Assembly: GCA_963573385.1 (NCBI GenBank)
Contig: CAUYLG010048289.1
Span: 62,001 to 126,000, forward strand
Reading direction: 5' to 3'
DNA from: Cacajao melanocephalus
Taxonomy: Eukaryota; Chordata; Mammalia; Primates; Pitheciidae
Length of the DNA: 64,000 bases
Below, in pieces: positions 34,860 through 50,209 of the stretch. The number at the start of each line of letters is the position of its first letter. The first letter of the stretch is position 1. The position numbers and the translations under genes are program-made. The notes under the pieces were generated by a model, which did no database searches, had not been told where the DNA came from, and worked only from the letters and a program-made list of their open reading frames with translations.

Positions 34860-35714
34860 TCATTGTGGAAGACAGCGTGGCGATTCCTCAAAGAGCTAAA
34901 AACAGAACTACCATTCGGCCCATCGATCCATTACTGAGTATATACCCAAAGGAATATAAATTGTTCTATTATAAAGACATACGCAGCCATATGTTCATTG
35001 TAGCACAATAGCAAAGACATGGAATCAACCTAAATGCCCATCAATTATAGACTGGATAAAGAAATGTGGTACATATATGCCATGGAATTCTAGGTAGCCA
35101 TAAAAAGGAGTGAGATTATGCCCTTTACTGAGACATGGATGGAGCTGGAGGGACATTAATTATCCTTAGCAAACTAACACAGGAGCAGAAAACCAAATAC
35201 CACGTTATTGTTTATAAGTGGGAGCTAAATGATAAACACATGGACACATGAGGGGAACAACACACACTGGGTCCTATTTGGGGGTGGAAGGTGGGAAGAA
35301 GGAGAGGATCAAGAAAAATAACTAGTGGATACTAGCCTTAATGCCTGGGTGATGAAATAATCTGTACAACAAACTACCATGACACACATGTATCTATGCA
35401 ACAAATCTGCACATCCTACACGTGTACCCCTGAACTTAAAAGTTAAAATAAAATAAAACTGGGGAGACAGGGTTATATTTTTCAAATGAGTAAATTGAAT
35501 AATTTTTATTGGTAAACAAAAAAATGCATTTATCATTTATGCTTTTTAAAGAGATCTTTTTAACACTCTAATTCTCTTTTCTTCCGCAAAAATGCTATGA
35601 AATACTTGATTCACATTTGTATTACTACCCTCTAAAAGGGAATGAGACAGCTGTCCTGGGTGTAATTTAGTGGTACTGACAGTGAGAACTCTGGTAGATG
35701 AATTTTAAATATCC

Positions 35715-36215
35715 CTCTTGATGGGGCTCAGAACACGCTACCTCCAAAGTATGGCATATTGACATAGAGAATACAGCAGAAGCAGGAACGTCATTCTCTA
35801 ACCTTCTTCCAACCTTCTCCCAGGGTAGGTCAGTTCATCAAGGGAGAGGTACCTTCCCTGCACTGGGAGGAGAGACATCCTTATCTCTAAAGACACAGGG
35901 ACATAGAGAAAAAGAATTTGAACAGAAAGGCTTTGCTAAATTTCCCCCAGTTTATCAGCATTAGATCATATCCTCTTTGTCCAATCATGGATACTTTTCC
36001 ATGACTGTTCATTTGTCATAAAACCTAAGCATAAAAATACACAGGTTTCTCTGTTTCTTGGGGGAAGGTCTTCATTTCTGAAGGCTTCCATGTTATGTAA
36101 ATAAAACTGTATGCTTTTTTTTTCTTGTTCATCTGTTTTACTTATAGGGTCCTCATACATGAACCTAAGATGGGAAGAAGAGATATTTCTTTTTCTCCCC
36201 TACACTCTTACTTAC
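35715..36215 (+). mobile_element. ERV-type LTR, copy B
   Basis: Related to 27955-28495. Carries AATAAAACTG followed by a T-rich stretch, a likely polyadenylation region of an LTR. No coding sequence. Confidence 0.55.
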
Positions 36216-36257
36216 CTTAGGTATCTCTTTCTTTAACCAGACTATCTCTTACTTTAA

Positions 36258-36415
36258 GATGTTACTCAAAGTGTGCAAGCCAGCAGCATCTGTATCACGT
36301 GTGAGCTTATTAGAAACGCAAATTCATGAACCCTACCCCAAGCTATTGAATCTGAATCTCTGGGGAGAAGAGGCACGAAGCTTTTAACAAGCTCTTGAGA
36401 TAATTCTTATGCACA
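36258..36415 (+). mobile_element. MER5-type MITE (diverged)
   Basis: 'actcaaagtgtgcaagccag', 'gcttattagaaacgcaaatt', 'gaatctgaatctctgggg', 'ttttaacaagctctt' follow the MER5/Charlie pattern. Confidence 0.6.
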
Positions 36416-36424
36416 TAAAGTTAC

Positions 36425-36605
36425 AATACTTGTTCTCAATACTAGCTGCACATTATAATCATCTTAGAAACTTTTTTAAAAAAACAACCAAAATCTTGGC
36501 TCTGATCCAACCAATTAAATCCAGTATCTCCTGGGGGTAGGTCTGGATATGTGTTTAAAAGTTCTCTAGGTAATTTTAATAAAGAGCCATTGCTTCAAGA
36601 GAAGA
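36425..36605 (+). mobile_element. MER5-type MITE (more diverged)
   Basis: 'cttgttctcaatactagctg', 'cacattataatcatctt', 'tctcctgggggtaggtctgg', 'gttctctaggtaatttt': an old MER5-like copy. Confidence 0.55.
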
Positions 36606-36834
36606 GTAAAATTTGTGATTCGGTTTATCATTAGCAGCTGGCTCTCTGACAGTACCTTACCAATTCATCTGCTAACTATTAAGACAATTAGACAACCTTG
36701 TCTTAGCCTCGAAACCAGCTTCTCCTAGCTATGTGTACATTTGGCTTCTTATATTCATAACCTCCTTTTTTCTTTTGCACTTTTTATTTATTTGAATTTT
36801 GAACATTAATTTAAATACGAAGAATAACACAAAG

Positions 36835-37022
36835 CAGTGGTTTTCAAACCTTAGTGTGCACTAGAGTTACCTAAAAGGATTGTTAAAATGGATTCCTGGG
36901 CCCCACCCCAGAGTGTCTGATTTAGTAGATGTGGGCTGGGGTCAAATAATTTGCATTTTTAACAAGCTCCTAGAGGGTGCTGAAGCTACTGGGCCAGTGA
37001 CCAGTGACTTTGAGAATGACTG
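36835..37022 (+). mobile_element. MER5A (hAT-Charlie) MITE, complete
   Basis: CAGTGGTTTTCAAACC start, 'ggattcctgggccccacccc', 'atttgcatttttaacaagct', and an end 'ctttgagaatgactg'. The 188-bp length is as expected for MER5A. Frame 36880-37131 runs through it and is not a gene. Confidence 0.9.
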
Positions 37023-37175
37023 GCACAACAGACCCCCATTTACCTGTTACCCAGTTTCCAACAATTATCAACTAATGGCTAATTCTCATCTCTGTACCAC
37101 CACCCACTTCTCCATGGCCCAGATTATTTGAAGCAAATCTCTGACATATCATTTCATCAATAAATATTTCAGTAT

Positions 37176-37778
37176 AGAGTAGTCCCTTTTTATCCACAGG
37201 GATAAGTTCCAAGACCCACAGTGGATGCCAGAATCCAGTTAGTACTGTACTTTCTATATAATACTAGGAACAGATTTACTTTTCCTTCTTCACAATTTCG
37301 TGGATAGAAGATTCATTTTTACCACAGAGCTTAACAACCTCTGCATACCACTTTTTTCTTATTGAGAACTTTCACCCTTTCAGTTAAAGGAAGCACTTTA
37401 CAGCTTCTCTTTGGCACACTGAATTGCTAGCATTCCTACTCTTGTGCTTTAGGGCCATTATTAGTAAACTAAGGGTTACTTGAACACAAGCACTGAAATA
37501 CTGTGACAGTTGATCTGATAATTAAGCCAGCTACTAAGTGACTTACAGGTGGGTAATGTATGCAGAGTGAATATGCTAGACAAAGGGATGATTCTTGTCC
37601 TGTGAAAACAAAGTAGGATGGCTTGAGATTTCATCATGCTGCGCAGAACAGTGCATAATATAAAACGTAGGAATTCTTTACTTCTAGAATTTTCTATTTA
37701 ATATTTTCAGATCATGGTTGACCACAGGTAACTGAAAAAATCATGAAAGCAAAACCACAGACAAGGAGGAACTACTAT
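37176..37778 (-). mobile_element. Tigger element, internally deleted, antisense
   Basis: Ends 'gagtagtccctttttatcc' and 'aggaggaactacta' are inverted, with TATA at both flanks. At 37280-37320 the minus strand retains the part of the transposase N-terminal DNA-binding domain around an 'IREIVKKE'-like stretch, followed by non-coding Tigger end sequence. Confidence 0.75.
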
Positions 37779-37989
37779 ATATCACTAAAAACACAGACTT
37801 TAAAAACCCAACTTCAATAAAATCATTAAGTCACTGTCCAAAGTTTCCCAATTGTCATTTTTTTCTGGTTTGTTTCAATCAAGATGCAAATAAGGTAAAA
37901 CCACTGTTGATGGGTAAGTCTTTTAGATATCTTTCGATCTATATGTTCTCCTTCCACATATTTTTACCCTTATATTTTTTGTTTGTTTT

Positions 37990-38265
37990 GAGACAGTGTC
38001 TTGCTTTGTCATCCATGCTGGAGTGCAGTGACACGATAACAGCTTACCGCAGCCTCAATCTCGGGGCTCAAGTGATCCTCCCACCTGAGCCTCCTGAGTA
38101 GCTGGAACCACAGGTGCATGCCAACACACTGGGGTTTTTATTTTTAGTAGAGATAAGGGCTCACTCTGTTGCCCAGACTGCTCTTGAACTCTTGAGCTCA
38201 AGTGATCCTCCTGCCTTGGCCTCCCAAAGTGCTGGGATTATAGGCATCAGCTACCAGGCCTAGCC
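37990..38265 (-). mobile_element. AluJ, antisense
   Basis: 'tgagacagtgtcttgctttg' through 'taccaggcctagcc'. Confidence 0.9.
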
Positions 38266-38450
38266 TCCCCTTGTAATTTTGTGGCTGTTGAAGAAACTGA
38301 GTCTTGTGTCCTATAAAATTTTCCACAGTTTGGATTTTGCCTTCTGCATTCTCAACGTGTTGTTTAACATTTCTTCTGTTCCCTTTATTTCCTGTAAATT
38401 AGTAGTTAGATTTAGAGTCTTGATCAGATTCAGGTTCCATATTTTTGGTA

Positions 38451-38556
38451 ATGTTGTATACTGTTGCGATTTGTTAAGTGAGGTATTTAAGTTATGTATT
38501 TAAGTTAGGTGATGTTGTATACTGTTGTGATTTGTTAAGTGAGGTATTTAAGTTAG
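38451..38556. repeat. 61-bp tandem duplication
   Basis: 'atgttgtatactgttg' then 'gatttgttaagtgaggtatt' at 38451 recurs at 38512 with one change. The first unit also holds a short inner repeat of 'gtatttaagtta'. Confidence 0.9.
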
Positions 38557-38621
38557 GTTTTGTGTGGCACAGTGAAGAACATTCAGACAGGGGTGGTGGA
38601 AAGATTAGGTTTATTACTCAT

Positions 38622-38755
38622 AGATTTAAGAGAGAAGGCAGTGGGGTGTCATCGAGAACATGAATGCTCAACCAGCAAATGAGAAGCCAGATTTAAGAGA
38701 GAAGGTGTGGGGTGTCATCAAGAACATGAATGCTCAACCAGCAGATGGGGAGCAA
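38622..38755. repeat. 67-bp tandem duplication
   Basis: 'agatttaagagagaagg', then 'tggggtgtcatc', 'gaacatgaatgctcaacc' at 38622 recurs at 38689 with a few differences. The surrounding 38560-39110 may be an antisense LTR, which I cannot name. Confidence 0.9.
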
Positions 38756-39323
38756 GAGAGAGGCTGAGACCTTTGGGTGGAGGCCTTCATTGGTGTCCAA
38801 GGTGTTACCTAGGTGGGTTTCCCCTGACAACCCCTAGGTGGGGTTGTTTGAAGGGAGCACAAGTTTAAGCACAGGAACTTGGGGATTACATTATCAGGTT
38901 CATAACACTTAAAAGTAGAAGGTGGTCAAACAGTTCAGGGTATGGGGCCTTATCTATCCGGAAGATTAAATGCTAACTAGGTGGAAATCTCCACCTCAAA
39001 ACAGGTAGGTCAAAAGTAACAAGTCAGGGACAAGACAACAAGATAAATGCTGAGACAGCATTACATGAATAAGAGTTATAACATGTACTTCCAGTAGGAA
39101 GCATTTAATGCCTGTTGCCTCTCTTCTTATGCTTTTAGTAAATGACAATCATTGCCTACATCTACTGATTCAGTAGGGTTGCAAAATGGGTAATCTTCTA
39201 ATCTTTTCTTCACTTACTAACTGCAATAGTTTTACAAAAAGAAATATCTCCTCATCACCTATTTGGTTACCCTGGGGTATATATATCAAAGGCAGGATAA
39301 ATTCTTGATTATTTCCAGTTAGG
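38756..39323. other. Intronic sequence, unclassified (possible LTR)
   Basis: No exon recognised. Composition differs from the AT-rich flanks, and with 38560-38755 it could be one unnamed LTR. Confidence 0.35.
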
Positions 39324-40010
39324 TGTGATCATGCGTTGCTTAATGAACGGGATGCATTCTGAGAAATGCACTATCAGGCGATTTCATCATGTGAACATCA
39401 CATTGTGTACTTACACAAACATGGATGATATAGCACCTAGACTATACGGTATAGCCTATTGCTCCTAAGCTACAAACCTATCAAGCACGTTACTGTTTAT
39501 AAACACACACATTAGCCTAGGCCTACAGAAGGTCAGAATCATCAATATCACATCTTCCACCTCTACATCTTGTACCAATGGAAGGTCTTCGAGGGCAATA
39601 ACAGGGATGAGGCTATCATCTCTTATGATAACAATGTCTTCTTCTGCTATATCTCCTGAAGGACCTATGTGAGGCTGTTTCACAGTTAACTTCTTTTTTA
39701 AGTTGGAGTACACACTAAAAAAGAATAGTATAAGAAATATATAAACCAGTAACACAGTCATCTATTACCACTATCAAGTATTATGTATTGTACATAATTA
39801 TATGTGCTGTACGTTCACATGACTGACACCTCAGTGGTATGTTTACACCAGCATCACCACAAACACATAAGTAATGTGTTATATGATAATAGGATGGCTG
39901 TGACATCACTAGGCAATAGGAATTTTTCAACTCCATTATAATCTTATGGGACTACTGTCATATATGCAGTCTGTCACTGACCAAAATGTGGTACAAGATT
40001 GCATAACCTT
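39324..40010 (-). mobile_element. Tigger element with transposase C-terminal remnant
   Basis: Left end 'atcatgcgttgcttaatga' and right end 'aagattgcataacct' are diverged inverted repeats of the same family as 8070-8331. It is longer than that MITE because it keeps a coding piece (39552-39713). Confidence 0.8.
39552..39713 (-). pseudogene. Tigger transposase C-terminal fragment
   Basis: The open frame reads a VYSNLKKKLTVKQP stretch, then IVIIRDD, then ALEDLPLVQDVEVED, which matches the C-terminal tail of pogo/Tigger transposases as I know it. The catalytic DDE core and DNA-binding domain are missing, so this is a relic. It is read in the same direction as IFT80 but sits within its large intron without splice sites that I can support. 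Confidence 0.7.
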
Positions 40011-40161
40011 TCAAAAATATAATTTGAATAGTGACTGGATATTTAAAAATTACTGTTGTTTTCAGATTTAATAACAGTATTGAGGTTAGGTTAACAACAG
40101 ACTTTGTGTTTTCAGTGATATACACTGAAATATTTAGTGATGGAATGATAGGATGCCACAT

Positions 40162-40356
40162 ATCTCCTGCCTCAGCCTCCTAAGTATCTGCGACTACAGG
40201 TGCCGCCACCATGCCCAGTTAAATTTTCTATTTTTAGTAGAGACAGGGTTTTGCCATGTTGGCCAGGCTGGTCTTGAACTGCTGACCTCAGGTGATCCAC
40301 CCACCTCGACCTCTTAAAGTGCTGGGACTACAGGCGTGAGCCACCACGCCCAGCCC
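40162..40356 (-). mobile_element. Alu, antisense, lacking its 3' half
   Basis: Starts abruptly inside the right arm ('ctcctgcctcagcctcctaa') with no T-tract and continues to the 5' end 'gccaccacgcccagcc'. Loss of the A-tail side is unlike the usual 5' truncation. Confidence 0.88.
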
Positions 40357-41228
40357 TAAAAATCCCAATTCTTAAAACACCAATATAGATACTCAGAATA
40401 ACACTATTAATACCACAAACAAATGATTATAAAAGAGTTTAAAGCGTCTTTTTACATTCTATTTTTCCCTTAGGCCAATTTTCTTTTAAGCAACTTCTTT
40501 CTTCAATATTTGTGTATGTGTGGGTATCCCTAGCAATATGTCCCAGAGATGATCTATTGTAATACATGGAGATATACTCTCCTATATAGCTATTGATAGT
40601 ATGAATGTTTCACGTCAGCTCTATCATTTTATGTAATATGTATGTCCATACATCTGCAACTTTCAAACAGCCTTTGTAGGTGGTCTATTTTATTTGCTCT
40701 CTCTTTTTCTTTGGGATATACTTTAGTATACAGGAAAGTTTCTATTTTTAACCTAATGATTACATTTATGCTAATTACTTTTATAAAAATACCTTACCCC
40801 CATGCCACACATTTTTCAGGGCCATTTTCTATTTGTTCTCCACTATAAGCAAGATGAAAATTAAAAAACAGCCTTCCCCCTCCTCTCCTTTTCTCCATAT
40901 CTGATTTTAAGTAGTATCATTTTATTATCAATTAATATCTACAAGCCAATTAACAAATTTATTCTACTTTTCTATACTCTTTTTCATTCTCTTCCTATTT
41001 TTGCAATGTTGGTGTCTATAGTCAATATATATATACTATACTGTATATCTATCTTAGTTCTACAGATGAATATAAAATGCTCATAATCAGTCCTGATTTT
41101 ATTATATCTCTAATCGTATTGTTTATCTGAATCTGGTTGATTCCTCAAAACATTTATAGAAACATTCCGTGAGTTTTTACATGCTTATAATAGTTTGCTT
41201 ATGACCTTTATATTTAAAGGTAAGAATG
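40357..41228. other. AT-rich intronic sequence, unclassified
   Basis: No exon or named repeat recognised; the frame at 40642-40848 has no familiar pattern. Confidence 0.4.
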
Positions 41229-41508
41229 GGCCAGGTGCAGTGGCTCACACCTGTAATCCCAGCACTTTGGGAGGATGAGGTGGGTGGATCACGAGATCAG
41301 GAGGTAAAGACCAGCCTGGCCAAGATGGTGAAACCTCATCTCTACTAAAAATACACACACAAAAAATTAGCCAGGTGTGGTGGCAGGCGCCTGTAATCCC
41401 AGCTACTCGGGAGGCTGAGGCAGACAACTGCTTGAACCTGGGAGATTGCTCCACTGCACTCCAGCCTGCATACGGCGAGACTCTGTCTAAAAAAAAAAAA
41501 AAAAAAAA
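41229..41508 (+). mobile_element. AluS/Y, sense, with a right-arm deletion
   Basis: 'ggccaggtgcagtggctcac' start, 'gcttgaacctgggag' jumps to 'attgctccactgcactcc', so about 35 bases of the right arm are missing. The target duplication AAAGGTAAGAATGG flanks it (41216-41229, 41509-41522). Confidence 0.93.
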
Positions 41509-41522
41509 AAAGGTAAGAATGG

Positions 41523-42201
41523 TTCTATGCAAAATCTTTGGCTTGCATATTTTTTGAGACATAGTTATTATACTAACCTATTGTCTTCTGACATGAAGTG
41601 TTGCTGTCAAAATCTGATGATGTTCTGATTTTCTTCTTTATGAGTGACTTGGTCTTTAGACGGCCAAATTATTTTTTTTCTCTTTTTTCTAAATTTTTGT
41701 AGTTTTCTTAGCATGTATCTGGGTGCTAGCCATCTGCGTCATTTTCCTAGTTATACGGTATGCCTTTTCAATATCAATGTCAAATCCTTTATTTTGAGGA
41801 AATATTTATTAAATGGTAGCTTTTAATATTTCTTCAGTTCATTGCTTTGGGCTTCATCTTTGAAGACTCCTATTATATGTACTTTGGATCTTCTCTGCCT
41901 AAATTCTCTATCACTTTGTATTAAAACGTTTTATCTCTTGAGACTTCAGGTTCTAAAATGGCAGCATAGAAATAAGACGGCTTCAACCACACCCCTCACC
42001 CCAGAAAACCACAAACAAATATATAGCACCAAGAATACCACCTTCAATATCCTAGAACTCAAATATAAAGATGAGATAGTTCCTAGGGCCACAGGTAAAT
42101 GAAAAAACTCTTGAGCAGACAGTAAGAGAATGGACTTCCATATCTGTGGCACCCTTTCCCCCGTCTGCTTGGCACCAACTACACAGAAAAATTTGCCCCC
42201 A
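41523..42201. other. Intronic sequence; possible L1M 5' end near 41955
   Basis: 'aaaatggcagcatagaaata' and 'agacggcttcaaccacaccc' resemble an old L1 5' region, sense. The rest is unrecognised. Frames 41644-42102 have no familiar pattern. Confidence 0.35.
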
Positions 42202-44139
<1,938 letters not shown>

Positions 44140-44712
44140 TGCAGTGTTCTATTACTGCTGTAACAAATTATCACAAATTTAGAGGCTTAGAAAAACACAA
44201 ATTGATTATCTTGCAGTTCTCTAAGTCATAAACCCAACATGAGTTTCACTGAGCTAAAATCAATGTGCTAACAGGGCTGTGTTCCTTTCTGGAGGCTCTG
44301 GGAGAGGGTCCATTTCCTTGCTCATTCAGGTTGTTGGCAGAATTGTTTCTTGCCGCTGTATGACCGAGGGCCCCGTTTCCTTGCTGGCTTGCATAGCTCC
44401 TAGAGGCCACCTGCATTCCTCAGCTTGTGATCCACTTCCTTCACCTTTAAAGCCAGCAACAGCAGGTGGAGCTGCTCTTACTTTGAATCTGTCCTCCTTC
44501 ATCCACTAACCCCTAGCTAGGAAAGGTGCTCTGCTTTTAAGAACTCATGTGATTATATTGGATGACTGGATAATCCAGGATAATTTTACCATCTAAAGGT
44601 CCCTACCCTTAACCACATCTGCAAAGTTCCTTTTGCCACATTAGGTAACACATTCACAGGTTCTGGGGATTAGCACATGGGTATCTTTGGAGGCCTATTA
44701 TGCAGACAGTCA
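44140..44712 (-). mobile_element. MLT1 (MaLR) LTR, antisense
   Basis: 'actgctgtaacaaattatca', 'atcttgcagttctctaagtc', 'gtgttcctttctggaggctc', 'ggataatccaggataatttt', 'tcacaggttctggggattag', 'ggaggcctattatgcagaca' are the MLT1 landmarks in reverse. The plus-strand frame at 44279-44509 is part of it. Confidence 0.85.
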
Positions 44713-44817
44713 TGAAATTACATTAGGAAGAATATAGCAATTAATTTGGGGGTTTAAAATTGTATTCCTTTTTTCTAAAGATTCATATTTAGATATGAGC
44801 ATAAACACATAAAATAA

Positions 44818-45106
<289 letters not shown>

Positions 45107-46422
45107 ACCACTTTTTAAACGTAGTTTGTGATGTGTGGTTTTGGCTTTCAAGGACTTATTCACAATGATTTTTTTTTTTTTAAAGCCTAAATAACAATTT
45201 TACCATGTGACCATGTTGTCACCAGTGGTGGTAGGAACTTGGCATGTGGTACCGGATTACTAAAGATATCCAAAAGAAAGCATTTTAAATTATTGAAGTT
45301 GCTTTTAAAAAGAAAAAAAGAACCAAAATAGGTATACTACCCCAACCTGCCTAGACACACTTCATTAGACCAGGCATGTGTACCAAACCTAAGCTGAGTC
45401 AGTGATGTCATCCCTGAGAGAGTGTTTAAAACTGGGACTAAGATGCTTGTCTCAGCCTGACTACTCTCTCAAATAGAAAAATGTACACTTGAGAGTTGTT
45501 GACACTGGTCACTTTCCAGCACATAAATGGAGGGGGATAAAAAAGGTCAATCCACTGGAAAAGAAAAAAAGGACCTGGATATACAGACAGAATCAGAGAC
45601 AAAAGACATGAAGAAAACAGACACTTTCTGTGTTCTCCCAGCACTCCAGTTCCTGCTTCCTGAGGTCTGGCTACATCCTTTCCCTGGCTTCTGGAAGATA
45701 TCCCTATATCCTTATAACCAATTCTCCTTTTTGCTTAATGGTTTCTCCTACTTGCATCAACTAAAATAAAACATAGAGTAAACCTGAAGTCATAAGATCA
45801 GCCACGCTTCTCCAGCACTGCTTGTGTTTTTCTCAATTCTGGCATTATCATTGCAGTGTTGCCTCTTCCTATATAATAACTTTATATTAAAAAACAAAGA
45901 AACAAACAACATACTAATACTTATAAGAGGAAGCAAGCAGGATGTCCAATTCCCATGGAAAAGTTATCACAGAATCCTGGAGTTGAAAAGAGAAAGGTAA
46001 TCATTTAGCCTAGACAATTTATTTTGTAGATGAGAAATGTCAAGACTCAGAAGAGGCCTCTGACTTTGTAAACTTGCCACTGGAGTCTTGACTCTAGGCT
46101 CCACAAGCATGCTAATGCTACTCTTACATTTAAACAAAATAAACAATCATACTAAACAGCACAATAGAGAGAACAATTGAGAATATTTTATAAAGTGTTG
46201 ACATATCAAAAAATGATACATTCCTTTGAGGAAAGAGACTACTTTTTCCTTCTGTATTCTGCCAAATTGCTTAGGCATACAGGTTATTTCCCAACAGGGA
46301 AATAAATAGTTAAACTAAAACCATGACTTGACTATAAGGACTTTTAAAAGTACCTCCTCAATGCCAACCTCACCCTTCTCTTTACTACTCCTGTATAAAT
46401 ATATTACATTGAAAGAATCCTC
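45107..46422. other. Intronic sequence, unclassified (possible old LTR near 45330-45790)
   Basis: The part ending 'aaccaattctcctttttgc' has an LTR-like feel, but I cannot assign a family. Frames 45438-45769 show no familiar protein. Confidence 0.35.
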
Positions 46423-46441
46423 AAAAGTATAATCTTTGGCT

Positions 46442-46884
46442 CTTTCTGCCATCTTGGAGCCTGTGGAAGCCTGCTGGGAACAGGATGTCTAAAAGGGAAA
46501 TATATCTGGAAGGCCGTGGTACAAGATCATGTTTGCTTGCTCTAAGTGGGGACTCCAGAACCAAAGGGAGGATGCAGCTCTTCTTAAAGTTGAAGGTGTT
46601 TATGTTTGAGATGAAACTGAAATTCTATTTGTGCAAGAGATACGCTTATGTATATAAAACAAAGAACAACATAGTGACTCCTGGTGGCAAACCAAACAAA
46701 ACTAGAGTAATCTGGGGAAAGATAACTTGGGCCCACAGTAACAGTAGCATGGTTGATGCCAAAATCCAAAGTAATCTTCCAGCTAAGGCCATTGGACACA
46801 GAATCTGTGTGATGCTGTACTCCTTAAGGATTTAAGCTAATGAAAAGTAAACAAAAGTAGATTTGTGTTTTTGGGGAAAAAAAA
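46442..46884 (+). pseudogene. RPL35AP: Processed pseudogene of ribosomal protein L35a
   Basis: An intronless copy of RPL35A mRNA. The 5' UTR-like start 'tctttctgccatcttgg', coding similarity through [16 protein letters not shown] and [11 protein letters not shown], a stop at 46833-46835 and a 3' UTR ending in an A tract are all colinear with the parent mRNA. It is dead: the start codon position (46502-46504) is ATA, codon 36 is a TGA at 46607-46609, and one inserted base near 46622 shifts the frame. The 116-codon frame from 46485 uses an upstream ATG in another frame and only rejoins the parental frame after the insertion. Diverged target duplications lie at 46423-46441 and 46881-46899, so it arose by L1-driven retroposition. 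It is antisense to IFT80. The symbol is generic; which numbered copy it is cannot be told here. Confidence 0.92.
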
Positions 46885-46899
46885 GCATAAATTTTGGCT

Positions 46900-48103
<1,204 letters not shown>

Positions 48104-48124
48104 TGCAATGCATTTTTATACTTC

Positions 48125-48480
48125 CTTGAAGTAATAGCTACACCAAAAGTTCAAAGCTCTTGATAGATTTTGCCAAATTATCCTTGAGAAAAGCTGTATA
48201 CCAGTTAATGTTCCCATCAGTGTTCCATAAAGAGGCCCATTTTCCCATTTTCTAATGAGTGGGAATGGCATAACATTGTGATTTTTATTTTCATGAAACT
48301 CACTGATAAAGAGACAACATATTTTGGATTTCTGGGGGTATTACCCTTCTTTTATCCTTTGCTCACTTTTTTCCAATTCCAAAATTTCTATTACATTCCT
48401 TTTGTATAATTTCTATTTTTTATTGGTATTTTCTATTTGTTCAGACTGTATTGTTTTCCTTTGGCTCTTTGAGCATATTT
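48125..48480 (-). mobile_element. Old L1M fragment, antisense
   Basis: 'gccaaattatccttgagaaa', 'ccagttaatgttcccatcag', 'gcccattttcccattttcta': L1M ORF2 end in reverse. Confidence 0.65.
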
Positions 48481-49561
48481 AAGATCACTGATTTGTCCAG
48501 TGTCTTCAATAAATGGTGCTGGGAAGGCTGAATACTTATATGCAGAAGAATGACCCCTATCTCTCACCATATATAAAAATCAAGTCAAAATGGATTAAAG
48601 CCTTAAATTGAAGACCTTAAACTATGAAACTACTACAAGAAAGCATTGGGGAAAATCTCCAGGATGTTGGTCTGGGAAAAATTTCTTGAGTAATAATCCA
48701 CAAGCACAGACACCAAAGCAAAAATAGACAAATGGGATTACATCAGGTTAAAAAGCTTCTGTATAGCAGAGGAAACGATCAACACAGTCAACAGACAACT
48801 CACAGAATTGGAGAAGATATTTGTAAACTACTCATCTGACAAAAAGGATTAGTAACCAGAATATACAAGGAGACCAAACAACTCCACAGGAAAAAATCTA
48901 ATAATCCGATCAAAAAATGGGCAAAAGATCTGAACAGACATTTCTCAAAAGAAGTCATACAAATGGCAAATGGGTATATGAAAAGGTGCTCAATATCACT
49001 GAGCATCAGAGAAATGCAAATCAAAACTGCAATGAGATATCATCTCATTGCAATTTAAATGGCTTATATCCAAAAGACAGACAATAACAAATGCTGGTAA
49101 CGATGTAGAGGGAAGGAAGTACTAGTATACCACTGGTGAGAATGTAAATTTGTACGACCGCTTTGGAGAACAGTTTAGAGGTTCCTCAAAAAACTGAAAA
49201 TAGAGTTATCATATGAGCTAGCAATGCCACTGCTAGGTATATACCTAAAAGAAAGGAATCAGTATATCAAAGAGCTATCTCCATGTTTGTTGCAGCTCTG
49301 TTCACAATGGGCAAGATGTAGAAGCAAACTAAGTGTCCATCAACAGATGAATGGATAAAGAAAACGTGGTACATATACACCATGGAGTACTATTCAGTGA
49401 TAAAAATGAATGAGATCCTGTTATTTGTAATACCATGCATGGAAAGGGAGACCACTACGTTAAGTGAAATAAGCCAGGTACGGAAAGACAAATATCGCAT
49501 GTTCTCACTTATTTGTGGGACTTAAAAATCAAAACAATTGAACTCAGAGAGTGGAAAGATG

Positions 49562-49868
<307 letters not shown>

Positions 49869-49879
49869 TTACCAAAGGC

Positions 49880-49918
49880 GGGGAAGGGCCGGGGGTTGGG
49901 GGTGGTGGGGTGGGGGGG
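49880..49918 (+). other. G-quadruplex-forming motif
   Basis: Six runs of three to seven G separated by loops of one to four bases, within the L1 3' UTR. The G-rich strand is the template strand for IFT80 transcription. Confidence 0.7.
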
Positions 49919-50209
49919 ATATTTAATAGGTATTAAAAAAATCAAAAAGAATGGATAAAATAAGGTCTATTATTTGACAGTATAACAGAGTGATTGTAGT
50001 CAAGAATAATTTAATTGCATATTTAAAAATAACTAAAAGAGTATATTGGATTGTTTGTAACACAAAGCATAAATGCTTGAAGGAATAGATACCCCATTCT
50101 CTGTGATATGATTATTATACATTGCATGCCTGCATCAAAACATCTAATATACACCATAAATATCTGCACCTATTGTGTATCTACAAAAATTAAAATTAAA
50201 TAAATAAAA

